This document shows positions 1 to 8,957 of a stretch of 64,000 nt of DNA, piece by piece. Each line of letters starts with the position of its first letter. The first letter of the stretch is position 1. The translations under genes were made by a program, and so were the position numbers. Origin of the DNA: Bacteroidota bacterium (lineage in GTDB: Bacteria; Bacteroidota; Bacteroidia; Bacteroidales; WCHB1-69); assembly GCA_023413895.1 (NCBI GenBank), contig JAEZOU010000053.1:1-64000 (forward strand), given 5' to 3'. The notes under the pieces are model-generated. The model was given only the letters and a program-made list of their open reading frames with translations. It did no database searches and had not been told where the DNA came from.

Positions 1-1
1 T

Positions 2-125
2 ATACATAATGCTGAGATGGATGAAGTGAAATCTAAAATTTTGTTTGTTTGAAATAGAAATCTATTCAAATGTAGAAGAAATTTCTGATATTGCTTACAG
101 ACTTATACCCGAAGAAGAGGTTTAA
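2..125 (+). pseudogene. 3' end of an unidentified gene, reading frame broken at a TTTG tract
   Basis: The frame open from base 2 reads IHNAEMDEVKSKILFV and stops at 50-52. The next frame reads EIEIYSNVEEISDIAYRL then IPEEEV and stops at 123-125, and it looks equally protein-like. The switch falls on three copies of the tetranucleotide TTTG at 40-51. With two copies the two halves join into one open frame (KILF-EIEIY). I infer a 4-bp slippage insertion in the last codons of a gene whose body lies left of the window; a consensus error is the alternative. The gene itself is not recognisable. Confidence 0.4.
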
Positions 126-205
126 TCTAAAAAATCGTAAAAAATAACAAAGACTGATTTTGCTATTGTTTTTTTTTATAATTTTACCCGCCCAAAAAAA
201 GCAAT

Positions 206-293
206 GGAGAGGTGGCCGAGTGGTCGAAGGCGCACGCCTGGAAAGTGTGTAAACGCCGAAAGCGTTTCAAGGGTTCGAATCCCTTTCTCTCCG
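206..293 (+). tRNA. tRNA-Ser (anticodon GGA)
   Basis: The cloverleaf folds by eye. The acceptor stem pairs 206-212 with 286-292 and the discriminator is G293. The anticodon stem is CACGC/GTGTG with loop CTGGAAA, which places anticodon GGA at 240-242. A long variable arm follows, as expected for a class II serine tRNA, and the T arm is GGGTTCGAATCCC. No CCA is encoded. The length of 88 nt fits tRNA-Ser. Confidence 0.95.
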
Positions 294-380
294 CAGGGTT
301 AAAGTATTGAATGATAAAAAGTTATAAGGCAAAATAAATTAACAAGAATAATTATTAATTTTAAATTCAGTAAAATTATT

Positions 381-1205
381 ATGAAAAAACTAATCGCTTT
401 AATCGCCGTTTTCGGGTTCTTCACCTTCGGCCTTTCAAACATTGCATTTGCACAAGAAGCAGAAAATCCTGCACAAACTGAACAAGCAGTTGACTCTGTA
501 GCTGCTGATTCTGTAGCTCCTATAGCTGCTGTAGAGGAAAATATTCCTTTCGTTCAAGACAACGATGACGCTGCTCGTCAAAGTTTACACTATGTATTAA
601 AAGATAAATATATCCAAGGTGGTGTTCTTTGGATGACTCCTGTGTTAATCTGTTTGATTTTAGGTTTAGCATTGGCAATCGAAAGAATTTTTTACTTAGG
701 TTTAGCTTCTGTTAATACTGGAAAAATGTTGTCAAAAATTGAAGATGCAGTTAAAACTGGCGGTATCGAAAAAGCAAAAGAACTTTGTAAAGATACTAAA
801 GGACCTTTGGCTGGCGTATTCCTCCAAGGTTTAAATAAATATGATGAAGGTCTTGATGCTGTAGAAAAAACTGTTGTTGCTGAAGGAGGTGTTCAAATGG
901 GTCGTCTTGAAAAGAATTTGAACTGGATCTCCTTATTCTTGGCTTTAGGTCCATCATTCGGTTTCTTGGGAACAGTAATTGGTATGGTGCAAGCTTTCGA
1001 CGATATCGAAAGAGCTGGTGATATCTCTCCAACCGTTGTTGCATCAGGTATGAAAGTGGCTTTGTTAACAACTGTATTCGGTTTGATTACCGCTATTATT
1101 CTTCAAATTTTCTACAACTATATCTTAACCAGAATTGATGCTATCGTTAACGATATGGAAGATGCTACAATCTCATTTATGGATATCCTTTCTAAAAATA
1201 AATAA
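381..1205 (+). CDS. exbB: ExbB/TolQ/MotA-family proton channel subunit
   Basis: This is an inner-membrane subunit of the proton-driven motor that energises TonB-dependent outer-membrane transport. The protein has 274 residues. It starts with a hydrophobic signal-like segment (1-24, ending AFAQ) and a Ser/Asp/Ala-rich linker (25-75). The ExbB core follows, with membrane segments near 83-100, 180-203 and 222-248. The first is followed by the conserved Glu-Arg pair (E101-R102), and the second contains the small-residue sequence GPSFGFLGTVIGM typical of the family. The extra N-terminal segment makes it longer than enterobacterial ExbB but is common in Bacteroidota. It heads a cluster with 1242, 2185 and 2765, all on the plus strand with short gaps. 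I see no promoter of the usual form between the tRNA and this gene. Confidence 0.9.
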   Translation: MKKLIALIAVFGFFTFGLSNIAFAQEAENPAQTEQAVDSVAADSVAPIAAVEENIPFVQDNDDAARQSLHYVLKDKYIQGGVLWMTPVLICLILGLALAIERIFYLGLASVNTGKMLSKIEDAVKTGGIEKAKELCKDTKGPLAGVFLQGLNKYDEGLDAVEKTVVAEGGVQMGRLEKNLNWISLFLALGPSFGFLGTVIGMVQAFDDIERAGDISPTVVASGMKVALLTTVFGLITAIILQIFYNYILTRIDAIVNDMEDATISFMDILSKNK

Positions 1206-1241
1206 TCCATCTATCGTTTTGATATCAATACTATTAATATT

Positions 1242-2180
1242 ATGAAAAGAATTGCAAACATTATAGTACTCGTTATAGCCCTTGCAGCTTGTATCGTGTC
1301 CTTTATCTTCGCAGGAAGTTTCGACGAAAAGAAGAAGGATAAGTACTATGCTACATTGCAAGTTAAGGAGTGTCATCCAGAGATGATTACAGACTTGCAA
1401 AAGGCTACCCCTGAAGCTCTTCCTCAATATGTTGATAAATATCAAGCATTGATTGACTCTACAGAAACTCTTGTAAATCAAAAAGATCTACAAAGAAATA
1501 TTTTCTATACATTTATCAGTCACTTGTCAGAATTGCAAGATACTACTTTTGAGGCTTTTAAAAATGATTTTCCTCGTTACTCTTCAATCCTTTTCAAAAA
1601 AGCTGATAATAAAGATTATTATGTAAACGGATTCAATAACGTTAAATCTTTTGACCAACTTTCCGATTATATTAATACTCTAAAAGCTGATTATGAATCT
1701 GTAAAACAAGATTATCTTGTTAGTGCAGCAGAATTAAAACAGATGAAAGAGGTTGTAAAATGGTCAAGCGATATTAATGCAGCTATCTCTGTTGAGAAAA
1801 AACAACACGATTTAACACAATTACAAGATGAAGTAGCAGGATTCCAAAAACAAGCTAAATTGATTAACATCACAGTTAATCTTATCTATGTTTTGGCGTT
1901 CCTAACTATTGCATTATTGTTGTTCTTTGCTATTCGTGGCATCGCTTCTGATTTCAAAAGTTCCATGGGTATGTTGTTAGGTATTGTTGCTTTGATTGTT
2001 GTATTCCTTATTGGATACTTTGTAAGCCCAGACGTTCATGGACCATCAGCAGTGAAAGAGAATTTGATGCCTTCAACTATTAAATTAGTAGGTGCTGGAG
2101 CAATTACAACTTATGTTGTGTTCTTTGGCGCAATCTTATCAATTTTTGCAACTGTAATTATCAACGCATTTAAAAAGTAA
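1242..2180 (+). CDS. Uncharacterised membrane protein of the exbB-exbD cluster
   Basis: Function unknown. The 312-residue protein has one hydrophobic segment at the N terminus (about 5-23). A long hydrophilic, helix-prone region follows, Gln/Lys/Glu-rich near 165-200 and possibly coiled coil. Three hydrophobic segments lie at about 208-230, 238-258 and 287-309. I recognise no catalytic motif. It sits 36 bp after exbB and 4 bp before exbD, so it is almost certainly co-transcribed and probably belongs to the same membrane motor. A large unannotated membrane protein between ExbB and ExbD is a recurrent arrangement in Bacteroidota as far as I know. A role as periplasm-spanning scaffold or motor accessory is inference from position only. 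Confidence 0.75.
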   Translation: MKRIANIIVLVIALAACIVSFIFAGSFDEKKKDKYYATLQVKECHPEMITDLQKATPEALPQYVDKYQALIDSTETLVNQKDLQRNIFYTFISHLSELQDTTFEAFKNDFPRYSSILFKKADNKDYYVNGFNNVKSFDQLSDYINTLKADYESVKQDYLVSAAELKQMKEVVKWSSDINAAISVEKKQHDLTQLQDEVAGFQKQAKLINITVNLIYVLAFLTIALLLFFAIRGIASDFKSSMGMLLGIVALIVVFLIGYFVSPDVHGPSAVKENLMPSTIKLVGAGAITTYVVFFGAILSIFATVIINAFKK

Positions 2181-2184
2181 TAAT

Positions 2185-2754
2185 ATGGCTAGAAAAGTAC
2201 CTGGAATTAATACCGGTTCTTCTGCAGATATTTCATTTCTTTTGTTGACATTCTTCTTGCTTACCTCTTCTATCAATACAGAACAAGGTATTCCAAGACG
2301 CCTTCCACCCCCAGCAACAAAGGAGGTGGTGGCACCTATCAACCAAAGAAATATCCTAAACGTAATCGTTAACTTCAAAGATGAAATCTTTGTAAATAAC
2401 GAACATGCAAATATTACGCAGTTGAAGGATAGAGCAAAGGATTTCTTAGCGAACCCTTATAATATTGCTACGCTTCCTGAAAAAGAGATTAAAGCTATCG
2501 AAAATTTAGGAGAATATCCTGTTTCTAAAGGCGTTATCTCTATCACTAATGATGACGGAACAACGTATGATACCTATATCCAAGTGCAAAATGAGCTCCA
2601 AAAAGCGATAAATGAACTCCGCGATGAGTTGTCTATCAATAAATTTGGTAAAAAGTTCGATATCTTGGATACAGCTCAACAAAATGCAATTAAGAAGGCA
2701 ATTCCTATGAATATCTCTGAAGCGCCGCAAAATAAATTTGGATCAACAGAATAA
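2185..2754 (+). CDS. exbD: ExbD/TolR-family biopolymer transport protein (first copy)
   Basis: This is the ExbD-type partner of the proton channel. It has a short cytoplasmic N terminus, one membrane helix (about 13-31) with the family's essential membrane aspartate (D15 in SSADISFLLL), and a periplasmic domain of about 155 residues. The protein has 189 residues, longer than enterobacterial ExbD at about 140. It starts 4 bp after the preceding stop and overlaps nothing upstream. A second ExbD follows directly, so the complex may contain two different ExbD subunits, as in other Bacteroidota clusters. Confidence 0.88.
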   Translation: MARKVPGINTGSSADISFLLLTFFLLTSSINTEQGIPRRLPPPATKEVVAPINQRNILNVIVNFKDEIFVNNEHANITQLKDRAKDFLANPYNIATLPEKEIKAIENLGEYPVSKGVISITNDDGTTYDTYIQVQNELQKAINELRDELSINKFGKKFDILDTAQQNAIKKAIPMNISEAPQNKFGSTE

Positions 2755-2764
2755 AAATAAGAAT

Positions 2765-3259
2765 ATGGCTCGTTTTAAACAAGACTCAAAAAAGGAAGTT
2801 CCTGAGTTGAACTTAGGTTCTATGTCCGACATTATCTTTACGATTCTGTTCTTCTTTATGGTGATTACCAATATGCGCGAATCTAATGTTAAAGTCGATT
2901 ATAAAACTCCGGCAGCAACTGAAATCCAAAAATTGGAGAAAAAATCTTTGGTGGCTACAATTTATATCGGTACCCCAAAAAGCCCAGAGGAAAATACAAT
3001 CCCTCCTGGAAATATCTCAATCCAACTTAACGATCAAACTGTTCCTCAAAAGGATTTGACAAATCGAGTTAAGGAGTTTATCAAGATTGAAAAGGATGCT
3101 CGCCCAACAGAAGAGGAGAAAAATATGTTAACTTTCTCTCTAAAAATCGATAAAAACGTTGAAATGCGTTATGTAAGTACTATTAAGACAGAATTACGTA
3201 ACAATAATGCCCTAAAAATCAACTATGCTACCGGTAAAAAGGTAGATATGAAAAAGTAG
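2765..3259 (+). CDS. exbD: ExbD/TolR-family biopolymer transport protein (second copy)
   Basis: This is the second ExbD-like protein, 164 residues from the start chosen here. The membrane helix (about 20-38) carries the conserved aspartate D22 in GSMSDIIFTILFF, and a soluble periplasmic domain follows. An upstream ATG at 2738 would overlap the previous gene by 17 bp and add ten Asn/Lys/Gln-rich residues. I prefer ATG 2765 because its context (AATAAGAATATGGCT) closely matches that of the first exbD (AGTAATAATATGGCT) and because MAR-x-x aligns the two proteins. It ends 32 bp before the T9SS cargo gene 3292. Confidence 0.87.
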   Translation: MARFKQDSKKEVPELNLGSMSDIIFTILFFFMVITNMRESNVKVDYKTPAATEIQKLEKKSLVATIYIGTPKSPEENTIPPGNISIQLNDQTVPQKDLTNRVKEFIKIEKDARPTEEEKNMLTFSLKIDKNVEMRYVSTIKTELRNNNALKINYATGKKVDMKK

Positions 3260-3291
3260 TTGACCATTATTAACCTAATAATATTATACGT

Positions 3292-5259
3292 ATGAAAAGA
3301 TTTTTATTATCAATTGCAATTTGTATGGTAGCAGTTACTGTTGTGGCGCAAAATCCTACGAAAGTGTCTAAAGTTCCTGCAACAAACCATCAAGCCTCTG
3401 CAAAAGTTACCTCTATTACAGGAAATGAGGCTGTTCCTACAAACTATGTTCCACAACAAATGAGAAATCCTGTTTGGGGAGCTATTGGTGAAACTTATTA
3501 TGATGCTGTTACAAACGCATCTTCTCGTCCAACAGTAGCTACTTGGAATGATGGAACTGCAGCTGTTGTTTGGACTATGGCAACAAACAACACAAACCGT
3601 AAGACGGGTTACAATTATTACAATGGTACAGAATGGGGTGAAGCTCCAGACCCTGCTACCGGTGGTGTTGAGACTCAAAGAACTGGTTGGGGTGTTATCG
3701 CTCCTCTTAACAATGGTGAAATCGTGGTTTCTCACGACGGTGCATCAGCTTTGGTTATTGCTAAAAGAGCAACTAAAGGTACTGGCGATTGGACTGAAAC
3801 TACACTTACAGGTCCTGCTGTAACAAGTAGCGTTACAGGCGCAACTAGTACTGCTTTGTTATGGCCAGTTGTAGCTACCGTTGGAGATACTGTTCATATT
3901 TTTGCTTGTACTGAGTCTGATACAGATTATCACTTCAATGGTGGATCTGCTGCAACTTTAGTATATTATCGTTCTTGTGATGGTGGTAATACTTGGGATA
4001 TTCAAGCAAGAGTGTTGGAATGCTTAACCGCTTCTGATATTGAATCAATTGGTGGTGATGATTATAGTATCGTAGCAAGAAATGGAAAAATTGTCCTTTT
4101 AATGGGATATAAATTCCACGATACGTTCTACTGCGAATCTAATGACGGTGGTAACACTTGGACAAAACACATGGTTTACCCATTCCCAGGTGGTTCTGAT
4201 TTCAACTTTGACACCGACTTCTTCGGACCTTGCGCTCTTAACGATAATACTATGGATGTTGCTATTGATGATAATGGCATTGTGCATGTTGTGTTCGGTA
4301 CTCAAAGATGTGCAAGAGATGCTCAAAATGAACCAGGATATTACTCATATTACGCATTTAGCGAACATGATGGTATTATCTATTGGAACTCTACAATGGA
4401 TCCACTTCCAGAATTAGATTCTGTATATCTTTCAACTTTCCCATATCGTATCGGAAGACCAAATTTGGATGGTGATGATACTATTTGGTACTCAGGTGCT
4501 GATGGCATTTCTTTACCAGAATATAGAAATAATGGTGCTTGTACTCACCCTCAAATCGTGGCTGAAAATGGTAAAGTATATGTAGTTTGGGCAGCAGCTT
4601 TGGAAGCTCCATATATCTGCACTGCTTTCTCTACTTACTATTATGGTATCTTTGCAACCGTTTCTGAAGATAATGGTCAAACTTGGACTGTTGACGGAAA
4701 TACAAGTTGGTTATCTTATAACAAAGATACCTATTTCATTGATTGGGAAAGTACAGCATTGTATGGTGAATTGTTCATCGAACAAGAATCTGAAAACTTC
4801 TGGCCAAGTGTAGGCGCGCAAACTGCAAATGGAAATTTAGCTGTTCAATGGTACTTTGACTATACTCCAGGTAATACAGCAGGTATCTCATCAGAAGCTA
4901 CTAACGTTTATGGTATGATGGTTCCTGTTGATGAAGTTGGTGTATTCTGCAATACTCAAGAGGTTTATGAAGGAACTTGGAACTGGATTGGAATTGAAGA
5001 AAACACTCTTTCAGAAATGAAAGTATATCCAAATCCTGCAGTTGATGTTGTAAATGTTACTATTAGTTCAAAAGAAAATGCTAATGCTAATGTTACAATT
5101 ACTAATCTTATGGGTCAAGTGGTTTATAACCAAAATCATAGCTTAGTAGCTGGAAATAATAGCATTCAATTAGATGTTGCTAACTATAATGCTGGTGTTT
5201 ATGTTGTTAATGTAAAAACTAACACTGGTGTTTCTTCTCAAAAAGTAATCGTTAGATAA
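3292..5259 (+). CDS. Secreted BNR/Asp-box repeat protein with T9SS type A sorting domain
   Basis: The protein is exported through the Sec system by an N-terminal signal peptide (about 1-19, VVAQ) and then probably through the T9SS to the cell surface or medium. The middle of the 655-residue protein has at least three Asp-box motifs of the form S-x-D-x-G-x-T-W: SCDGGNTW near 228, SNDGGNTW near 283 and SEDNGQTW near 458. These turns mark beta-propellers of the sialidase/BNR type. I cannot see a confident sialidase Arg triad, so enzymatic activity is uncertain. The last 75 residues are a typical type A sorting domain (KVYPNPAVD... GVYVVNVKT... KVIVR). It follows the exbD genes by 32 bp and is followed by a terminator. 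Confidence 0.8.
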   Translation: MKRFLLSIAICMVAVTVVAQNPTKVSKVPATNHQASAKVTSITGNEAVPTNYVPQQMRNPVWGAIGETYYDAVTNASSRPTVATWNDGTAAVVWTMATNNTNRKTGYNYYNGTEWGEAPDPATGGVETQRTGWGVIAPLNNGEIVVSHDGASALVIAKRATKGTGDWTETTLTGPAVTSSVTGATSTALLWPVVATVGDTVHIFACTESDTDYHFNGGSAATLVYYRSCDGGNTWDIQARVLECLTASDIESIGGDDYSIVARNGKIVLLMGYKFHDTFYCESNDGGNTWTKHMVYPFPGGSDFNFDTDFFGPCALNDNTMDVAIDDNGIVHVVFGTQRCARDAQNEPGYYSYYAFSEHDGIIYWNSTMDPLPELDSVYLSTFPYRIGRPNLDGDDTIWYSGADGISLPEYRNNGACTHPQIVAENGKVYVVWAAALEAPYICTAFSTYYYGIFATVSEDNGQTWTVDGNTSWLSYNKDTYFIDWESTALYGELFIEQESENFWPSVGAQTANGNLAVQWYFDYTPGNTAGISSEATNVYGMMVPVDEVGVFCNTQEVYEGTWNWIGIEENTLSEMKVYPNPAVDVVNVTISSKENANANVTITNLMGQVVYNQNHSLVAGNNSIQLDVANYNAGVYVVNVKTNTGVSSQKVIVR

Positions 5260-5280
5260 TTTTTTCTATCATAAGGCATT

Positions 5281-5311
5281 ATAAGGCTGCCCATATAAGG
5301 CAGCCTTATTT
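5281..5311 (+). terminator. Rho-independent terminator after the BNR protein gene
   Basis: An 11-bp perfect stem (ATAAGGCTGCC/GGCAGCCTTAT, 5281-5291 with 5299-5309) has a 7-nt loop. The T tract is short (TTATTTG), so termination may be incomplete toward yicC 19 bp downstream. Confidence 0.75.
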
Positions 5312-5329
5312 GCAATAAACAAGAGTTGT

Positions 5330-6199
5330 ATGAAATCAATGACTGGATTCGGAAAAAACTGTTTCACAATGGAAGGTAAAACAGTTTCCGTAGAGATAAG
5401 AACCCTAAATAGCAAGCAAGTAGATTTGTCGGTTCGCATTCCCGCATCTTTCAGAGAAAAAGAGAGTGAAATTAGAACCTATGTAGTTCGAGAATTGGAA
5501 AGAGGAAAAATTGATGTCAATATCAATTTGGAAAAAACGGAAAAGCAACCTATTTCTATCAATACAGAATTGGCAAAAACTTATTATGAACATCTTACGA
5601 AACTCTCTCAGGAGTTGAATAATCCTATATCCAGCGATATCTTTATTCAAACTCTTAAAATGCCAGAGGTGATATCTACCATTATCGAAGAGTATTCAGA
5701 AGAGTTTTGGAAGCAATTTTTTTCTACTTTATCTCAAACTTGTACTGATGTTAATAATTTTCGCAAAGAGGAAGGTAACCATTTAGCAAAAGATTTTATC
5801 AAGAGAATTACCCTTATTGATAAAATGATTGATGAAGTTACACCTTTTGAAGAGGAGAGAATTGTCTTAATAAGAAAGAAAATTGAGGAGTCTTTAGAAA
5901 AGTTATCTCTCACTGAGAAATATGATAAAAATAGATTTGAGCAGGAGATGTTTTTCTATATTGAAAAATTGGATATCACTGAAGAAAAAGTGCGATTGCG
6001 CAAACATTGTAATTATTTCATAGAAACAATGCAGCAAAATGAATCTAATGGTAAAAAGTTAGGTTTTATACTTCAAGAGATTGGAAGAGAAGTAAATACT
6101 CTTGGTTCCAAATGTAATCATTTTAATATTCAACAAGTTGTAGTTAGAATGAAAGATGAAGTGGAGAAGATGAAGGAGCAATTGGCAAATATTTTATAG
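5330..6199 (+). CDS. yicC: YicC/YloC-family endoribonuclease
   Basis: YicC-family proteins are ring-forming endoribonucleases that trim or cleave RNA in the cytoplasm. The protein has 289 residues, the usual length. The family signature MTGFG (residues 4-8) and the block VEIRTLNSKQVDL are at the N terminus. The C-terminal DUF1732 domain ends with GFILQEIGREVNTLGSK, the most conserved segment of the family. It is followed 22 bp later by der, and the two probably form one transcript. Confidence 0.92.
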   Translation: MKSMTGFGKNCFTMEGKTVSVEIRTLNSKQVDLSVRIPASFREKESEIRTYVVRELERGKIDVNINLEKTEKQPISINTELAKTYYEHLTKLSQELNNPISSDIFIQTLKMPEVISTIIEEYSEEFWKQFFSTLSQTCTDVNNFRKEEGNHLAKDFIKRITLIDKMIDEVTPFEEERIVLIRKKIEESLEKLSLTEKYDKNRFEQEMFFYIEKLDITEEKVRLRKHCNYFIETMQQNESNGKKLGFILQEIGREVNTLGSKCNHFNIQQVVVRMKDEVEKMKEQLANIL

Positions 6200-6221
6200 T
6201 TAATCTTGATAAATAGGAATT

Positions 6222-7526
6222 ATGACAAATATAGTATCATTAGTTGGAACCCCAAATGTAGGGAAATCAACCTTTTTTAACCGTCTAACCCAAACACGTG
6301 AGGCTATTGTTGATGCAGTGGCAGGTGTTACCCGTGACAGAAAATATGGAAAATCTGATTGGGCTGGTTACGAATTTTCAGTTATTGATACAGGTGGCTA
6401 TGTGGTGGGTTCTGATGATATTTTCGAAACGGAAATTCGTCGCCAAGTAGCTCTCGCAGTGGAAGAATCTGATGTTATTATCTTTATGGTTGATGGTCGT
6501 GAAGGGCTGACCCCACTTGATGAAGATGTGGCGTCGATGCTCAGAAAATGTAAAAAACCATTCTATTTAGCTGTAAATAAGATTGATAGTCCAAGTAATT
6601 ATTATGATTATAGTGAGTTTTATGCTTTAGGCTTTGAACAGATTTTTCCTATCTCAGCAATGTCTGGTAGTGGAACTGGAGAGCTTTTGGATCAAGTAGT
6701 TACGCACTTTACGAAAGATGAACAGGAGGATTATTCCGATTTACCACGTATTACCATTGTAGGAAAACCAAATGTGGGAAAATCTTCAATTGTGAATACT
6801 TTCTTGGGGTCTGACCAACATATTGTAACTCCAATTGCAGGTACAACTCGGGATACCATTTTTACACGTTATAATAGTTTTGGTTTCGATTTTTATCTTG
6901 TAGATACGGCAGGATTACGCAAAAAGAAAAAGGTTGAGGAGAATATAGAATTTTATTCTGTAATGCGTGCGGTACGTGCAATTGAAAATAGTGATGTGTG
7001 TATTGTGATGTGTGATGCTTCGGAAGGTTTTGATGCGCAGGATTTGAATATTTTCAGCTTAGCAGCAAGAAATAGAAAAGGTATTGTATTGGTAATGAAT
7101 AAATGGGATTTGGTTGAAAAAACGCATAAAACCCACAAAGAGTATGAAGAATCAGTAAAGAAAAGAATTGCACCATTCTCCGATATTCCAATTATTTTTA
7201 CATCCGTTTTAAATAAACAGAGAATTTATAAAGTTTTGGAAACAGCTGTATCTGTCTGTCATAATAGGGAAAGACGTATAAGTACTTCAGAATTAAATGA
7301 GAAAATTTTACCGCTCATTAAACAAACACCGCCGCCAATTGTCAAAGATAAGGTGGTGAGAATAAAATATGCTACTCAACTTCCAACTTCTTTTCCAGCA
7401 TTTGCGTTTTTCTGTAATTTACCACAATATGTTAGAGAGGATTATAAACGATATTTAGAAAATAGAATTCGTGAACTTTGGGATTTTTCAGGTGTTCCTA
7501 TAGAGATATATTTTAGAAAAAAATAG
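6222..7526 (+). CDS. der: Ribosome biogenesis GTPase Der (EngA)
   Basis: Der is an essential double GTPase for 50S ribosomal subunit assembly. The protein has 434 residues with two complete G domains. The first P-loop is GTPNVGKS (residues 9-16) with DTGG and NKID. The second is GKPNVGKS (181-188) with DTAG and NKWD. A C-terminal KH-like domain ends FSGVPIEIYFRKK, as usual for the family. Length and motif order are normal. It follows yicC with a 22-bp gap. Confidence 0.97.
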   Translation: MTNIVSLVGTPNVGKSTFFNRLTQTREAIVDAVAGVTRDRKYGKSDWAGYEFSVIDTGGYVVGSDDIFETEIRRQVALAVEESDVIIFMVDGREGLTPLDEDVASMLRKCKKPFYLAVNKIDSPSNYYDYSEFYALGFEQIFPISAMSGSGTGELLDQVVTHFTKDEQEDYSDLPRITIVGKPNVGKSSIVNTFLGSDQHIVTPIAGTTRDTIFTRYNSFGFDFYLVDTAGLRKKKKVEENIEFYSVMRAVRAIENSDVCIVMCDASEGFDAQDLNIFSLAARNRKGIVLVMNKWDLVEKTHKTHKEYEESVKKRIAPFSDIPIIFTSVLNKQRIYKVLETAVSVCHNRERRISTSELNEKILPLIKQTPPPIVKDKVVRIKYATQLPTSFPAFAFFCNLPQYVREDYKRYLENRIRELWDFSGVPIEIYFRKK

Positions 7527-7539
7527 TAGTAAAAGTGCG

Positions 7540-7569
7540 TTGTGAATATAAAAATTATTTGTACTTTTG
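7540..7569 (+). promoter_or_regulatory. Bacteroidota-type promoter for the 7625 cargo gene
   Basis: The -33 TTG is at 7540-7542 and the -7 TACTTTTG at 7562-7569, spaced 19 bp, matching the sigma-ABfr consensus TTTG/TAnnTTTG. Transcription should begin near 7574, leaving a leader of about 50 nt. Confidence 0.75.
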
Positions 7570-7624
7570 CACCGCTTAATGAGAATGTGAAAAAATAATA
7601 TTATTAACCAAAAAAAATTACAAG

Positions 7625-8938
7625 ATGAAAAAAATTTACATGCTTTTAGTGGCAATTTTGGTGGTGAATTTCTCTTTCGCACAAATTGCTAAACAAGACG
7701 TTAGAACTGATGGTTTGAAAGGTATTGGAAAACCTGTTTACCACAATACAGCAGTTAAAGCTGGTGCTGGTAGCTATTGGTATGACCTTACAGACGGTTT
7801 GTGGTCTTCTATGCCAGGATTTGACTTCTCAACAAGTCAAGTTTTGATGTTACAAGACTCTGTGGCTTTGATTCACTATTCTAATGGTGATGGTCGTCCA
7901 CAATTCTTTAGTATGGCTCAAGTTTTTGATTTCTCTGATCCTAATTGGGTGTACTTCTATGAAAACTACTTCGATGAAGAAACTGGTATGCCAATTCCTG
8001 TTCCTGCAATGACAGAAACAAACTCTTATTCTATTGACTCTATGTCTTGTGTCGTTGCTTACTTAAGAGGTGACAATGTGCCAGCTGACGTAGTGGATAC
8101 TTTAGTTATGACAATAGCTGCTTTCAGCGATACATTGCAATATATGTCAATTGGTTCTAACACTGAAGCTGGTTTTGAAACATGGTGGAGCCAACCATGG
8201 GTGCCATTCAGCTTGAATAATTATACTATTCCATCTCAATATGATGATGAGGGTACAACTATGGTATATGATTACTATTATACAGTTAAACTTCCTTTGA
8301 CTGCAGATGATGATTGTATGGTTGATTCTACTTCTTTCCAATGGGCTACAGTTTCAGTGCCAGTTGAAGGTTTTGAAAACCTTACAACTAAAAGCATTAT
8401 TGTAAGCTATTCTTTTATTTCTGCTTCTCCAAGAACATTAGATACCGAATATGGTGTTGATTGTAGCAGTTTGCGCGGTTACATTATGGAAGACCCTCGC
8501 GAAGGTTATGATGTAGATGGTTCAGATGCTAGCATTAACGATTTTAACACCTCTTTGTGTGCTATGGAATACTCTTACGATCCTTCAATTCTTTTCTATG
8601 AAGGATATGTAAATAATAAAATTTGGTTAGGTGCTCTCAAACGTCCTGCTATCGGTGTTCATGTTACTTGTGATGATTGTGCATGGGTTAATATCGAAGA
8701 TATGGAAGAAGAGATGGTAGTTCGTCCAAATCCTGCAACTGATGCTTTCACTGTTGATTTCGCACAAGATGCTCCAGCTACAGTTCAATTATTCAATTTA
8801 GTTGGTCAACAAGTATATAGCTCAGAAGTTAACGCTTCTAACTTAAGCGTAAACGTTAGCGAATTCAATCCTGGCGTTTATATGCTTCGCGTTTCTCAAA
8901 ACGACAAAGTTTACACATCTAAAGTTATTGTAAAATAA
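7625..8938 (+). CDS. Secreted protein of unknown function with T9SS type A sorting domain
   Basis: The 437-residue protein has a signal peptide (about 1-19, ending FSFA-Q) and a type A C-terminal sorting domain of about 75 residues (VRPNPATDAF... VGQQVYSSE... GVYMLRVSQ... KVIVK). The roughly 340-residue region between them matches no domain I recognise. It is rich in aromatic residues, Asp and Ser, and contains a cysteine cluster near 352-359 (VTCDDCAW). It is probably a surface or released beta-sandwich protein. The gene has its own consensus promoter and a strong terminator, so it is monocistronic, which suggests strong, separately controlled expression. Confidence 0.8.
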   Translation: MKKIYMLLVAILVVNFSFAQIAKQDVRTDGLKGIGKPVYHNTAVKAGAGSYWYDLTDGLWSSMPGFDFSTSQVLMLQDSVALIHYSNGDGRPQFFSMAQVFDFSDPNWVYFYENYFDEETGMPIPVPAMTETNSYSIDSMSCVVAYLRGDNVPADVVDTLVMTIAAFSDTLQYMSIGSNTEAGFETWWSQPWVPFSLNNYTIPSQYDDEGTTMVYDYYYTVKLPLTADDDCMVDSTSFQWATVSVPVEGFENLTTKSIIVSYSFISASPRTLDTEYGVDCSSLRGYIMEDPREGYDVDGSDASINDFNTSLCAMEYSYDPSILFYEGYVNNKIWLGALKRPAIGVHVTCDDCAWVNIEDMEEEMVVRPNPATDAFTVDFAQDAPATVQLFNLVGQQVYSSEVNASNLSVNVSEFNPGVYMLRVSQNDKVYTSKVIVK

Positions 8939-8957
8939 TTTCTCTTAGATAAATGAG

